In this document: positions 61,618 to 64,000 of the stretch, piece after piece
How positions within the stretch are numbered: the first letter of the stretch is position 1
Layout: each line of letters starts with the position of its first letter
DNA from: Mytilus edulis
Taxonomy: Eukaryota > Mollusca > Bivalvia > Mytilida > Mytilidae
Reading direction: 5' to 3'
Length of the DNA stretch: 64,000 nt
Assembly: GCF_963676685.1 (NCBI RefSeq)
Contig: NC_092355.1
Location: 77,343,176 to 77,407,175, forward strand
Program-made: the position numbers and the translations under genes
The notes under the pieces: model-generated
Database searches by the model: none
Told to the model about the DNA's origin: nothing
The model's input: only the letters and a program-made list of their open reading frames with translations

Positions 61618-61781
61618 ATCATATTTGACATCACACAATTATTGAGTGTTTATCCGTAAAACGCAGGATATTTATGAATTTGTGAATATTTATGTTTGAT
61701 AATGAACTATGTTGATATCATTACATAATCATTAAGCCTCGAGGATAGATAGATATCTGATGGACAATGATAAAAAAAATT

Positions 61782-61787
61782 AATAAA
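61782..61787 (+). terminator. Candidate poly(A) signal of gene 3
   Basis: AATAAA 165 bp after the stop codon; the only clean hexamer in the first 250 bp downstream. Confidence 0.45.
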
Positions 61788-62064
61788 CAAAATACAATTC
61801 TCAGATAAATCTTCATTTTAAGAATTCCAAAGTTTGAAGCACGTCGTCTTCTGTTCAACGTATTTTGCGAAAAAAAAAAACTTATCATTTAACATTGTTT
61901 AATTAAATTGTGGGCTGTATATAATATTCATAATATTAAGTGATGCAATCTCAAGAAATCTTTCCAGTCGACATTGTGTTTTTGTTTGATGTATTTCTAT
62001 TTGTATCCATCTGATGAGTTAAGCCTTTTTCAACTGATTTTTATGGTTCGTTCTTATGTTGTAC

Positions 62065-62435
62065 TGTTACACCACTGTCCCAGGTTAGGGGAGGGTTGGG
62101 ATCCCGCTAACATGTTTAACCCCGCCACATTCTGTATGTATGTGCCTGTCCCAAGTCAGGGGCCTGTAATTCAGTGGTTGTCGTTTGTTGCTGTGTTACA
62201 TATTTGTTTTTCGTTCATTTTTTTGTACATTAAGTAGGCCGTTAGTTTTCTAGTTTGAGTTGTTTTACATTTGTGATTTCGGGGCCTTTTATAGCTGACT
62301 ATGCGGTATGGGCTTTGCTCATTGTTGAAGGCCGTACGGTGACCTATAGCTGTTAATTTCTGAGTCATTTGGTCTCTTGTGGCGAGTTGTCTCATTGGCA
62401 ATCATACCATATCATCTTCTTTTTTATATTTATAT
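62065..62435 (-). repeat. Dispersed repeat family D1, full-length minus copy
   Basis: CACTGTCCCAGGTTAGGGGA, TTAACCCCGCCACATTCTGT, GAAGGCCGTACGGTGACCTA and GTTGTCTCATTGGCAATCAT reproduce the reverse complement of 26880-27240 end to end. Open frames here are repeat-derived. Confidence 0.75.
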
Positions 62436-62519
62436 GTTGGTTTGTGTTTTGTTGCACCTAATCTGAAGAATCACATGAGCCTCAGCCAATGCCATCATCA
62501 TGCATCCGTCTCCCGTCCA

Positions 62520-62950
62520 TTAACCGTTTAGTTTAAAAATCTTCTTTGGAACCACTATGGGTATTCTGGCATATAGTGTTACCCTTGTCCATCCGCCCGT
62601 CCGTACGTACATCCACCAGGGGACTTTGAACATTCTGTTTGGTCGATTTTCAAGAGTTTTCTATAACTACTGAATTGATTTGATTGAATCTAATTATAAG
62701 TAAATATGTTCTTACCAAAGTCCTTAACAAGTGTTGTTACTTTTTGAGCCGATCCGAAATTCAAACTGTCTGGCCACTAGCGGAGGTCAAAATTTGCATT
62801 GAAACCCTATGGAAAACCACATTTGCATCTCCCTTTTTGAGAATCACTAATCAGAATCGAACCAAACTTGATATAGGTGTTCACTATATAGGTCCTACAC
62901 AAGTGTCGTTACTTTGTAGTGGATTCGTTAAACAAGAGTGCACACGCTGA
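62520..62950. repeat. Degenerate dispersed repeat with CCGTCCG motifs
   Basis: GTGTTACCCTTGTCCATCCG CCCGTCCGTACG is followed by two loosely similar halves (ACCAAAGTCCTTAACAAGTG TTGTTACTTTTT and GTCCTACACAAGTGTCGTTA CTTTGTA). No gene. Confidence 0.5.
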
Positions 62951-63051
62951 AATGTCTCGCCTGCTTTACTAACCATGATTGGTTTAATCTTGATGGTCCT
63001 AATGATAAAGTTTCACTACAAGTATCACATAAACTTAAAATTATCAATGAT

Positions 63052-63645
63052 CCATGAAAATGAGGTCAAGGTCAGATGAACCCTGCCAGACAGACATGTA
63101 CATCTTACAATCATTCCATACACCAAACATAGTTGACCTATTGCTTATAGTATACAAGAAAAAGACCAAACCATGAAAACTTAACATTGACCAATGAACC
63201 ATGAAAATGAGGTCAAGGTCAGATGAAACCTGCCAGACTGACATGTACCCGTTACAGTCATTCCATACACCACATATGGTTGACCTACTGCTTATAGTAT
63301 TTGAGAAACGGACCTAATCACGTAACTTTAACCTTGATCACTGATCCATGAAATGAGGTCCAGGTCAGGTGAAACTTGTCTGACAGACATGAAAACGTTG
63401 CAATGAACCCATATACCAAATATGGTTATCCTATTACTCATAAAAAGTGAGAAATTCATATGACAAAAAAATCTTTTTTTTTTCAAGCAGTCGCTGAACC
63501 ATGAAAATGAGGTCAGGGACAAAGGACATATGACAGACGGAAACTTCGTAACATAAGGTATATGCATACAAGATATGAAGCATACAGGTCTTCTGAAATA
63601 TAACGCTTTAAACAAATAGTTTACGCCACCTGATAGTAATACCTA
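63052..63645. repeat. 147-bp tandem repeat, four diverged units
   Basis: CCATGAAAATGAGGTCAAGG begins at 63052, 63199, 63346 and 63499 (spacing 147, 147, 153). Each unit has GACAGACATG(T/A)A and AxCATAxxTGxxxTAxTxxTxAxA segments. The minus-strand frames repeat their peptide because of this periodicity. Confidence 0.82.
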
Positions 63646-64000
63646 TGTCTCGCATACTGCGACTTTCGTCGCAGGCGAGACAAAAATTGCAAATAAGGGG
63701 CCATAGCTCTTAAACAAGTTTTTCGATCAACCTGAACTTAAATTTCGGCAGAGGCAAATCATTATGACTGATTGTACAGATCAATTTTACCCTCTGCTAG
63801 AATATCTCTGATATCTGTATAAGTTTTTGACTTATTTGCAAAGAAGGTGCCATAACCCCATAGTCTATTTCAGCCATGGTGGACAAAAATCCTTTCAGAG
63901 GTTTCAGAGTAGGAGATTTTAAAAGAAAAGTGAACCGGGACGACGGACGCAAGGTGATGGCAACAGCTCACCCTACATTTTAGTGAAGGTTGAATATCGA

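Overview
The window looks like nuclear DNA of a bivalve mollusc, most likely a marine mussel (Mytilus-like). The reasons are AT-rich DNA, short exons with canonical GT/AG introns, a Roco/DZIP3-HEPN gene of a type common in bivalves, many Penelope-like elements, tRNA-derived SINEs, and several short dispersed repeats that recur on both strands. The assignment comes from family recognition, not from a search. There is no sign of bacterial, phage or plasmid organisation.

Gene 1 (about 3551-24261, + strand) is the main gene. Fourteen exons splice in frame into at least 1088 residues: three ankyrin repeats, a Roc GTPase domain (P-loop, DxxG and TYKD motifs), a COR domain, and a C-terminal DZIP3-type HEPN domain with an intact R-N-x3-H motif. 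The first exon(s) with the start codon were not found. Its introns hold two tRNA-derived SINEs, a 2.3 kb DNA transposon with TA target duplication, and a palindrome-headed element. It is probably a STAND/NLR-like signalling or RNA-targeting protein.

Gene 2 (31420-33340, +) is a two-exon gene for about 202 residues of unknown function, with a duplicated Arg/Ser motif and a C-terminal coiled coil. Gene 3 (59238-61617, +) is an intact three-exon gene for a 390-residue DDE (rve-type) integrase-domain protein, either an IS3EU-like transposase or a domesticated copy.

Region 24.3-31 kb is repeat-rich: a SINE-interrupted minisatellite, a MITE built almost wholly of TTCACGTGAA/TTCATGTGAA motifs, and dispersed repeats. 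Region 34-39.5 kb holds more palindrome-headed elements and a 2.09 kb inverted-repeat transposon inserted cleanly into a 37-bp tandem array. Region 39.7-47.3 kb is a retroelement graveyard. Two head-to-head degenerate Penelope copies form an inverted structure of about 5.2 kb, carrying a nested MITE, a nested antisense LINE fragment and a 437-bp tandem repeat. A second type of Penelope-like reverse transcriptase with its 3' tail follows. Region 47.3-58.8 kb has no gene I can support but contains several non-autonomous inverted-repeat elements, some nested. The last 2 kb is dispersed repeats and a 147-bp tandem array.
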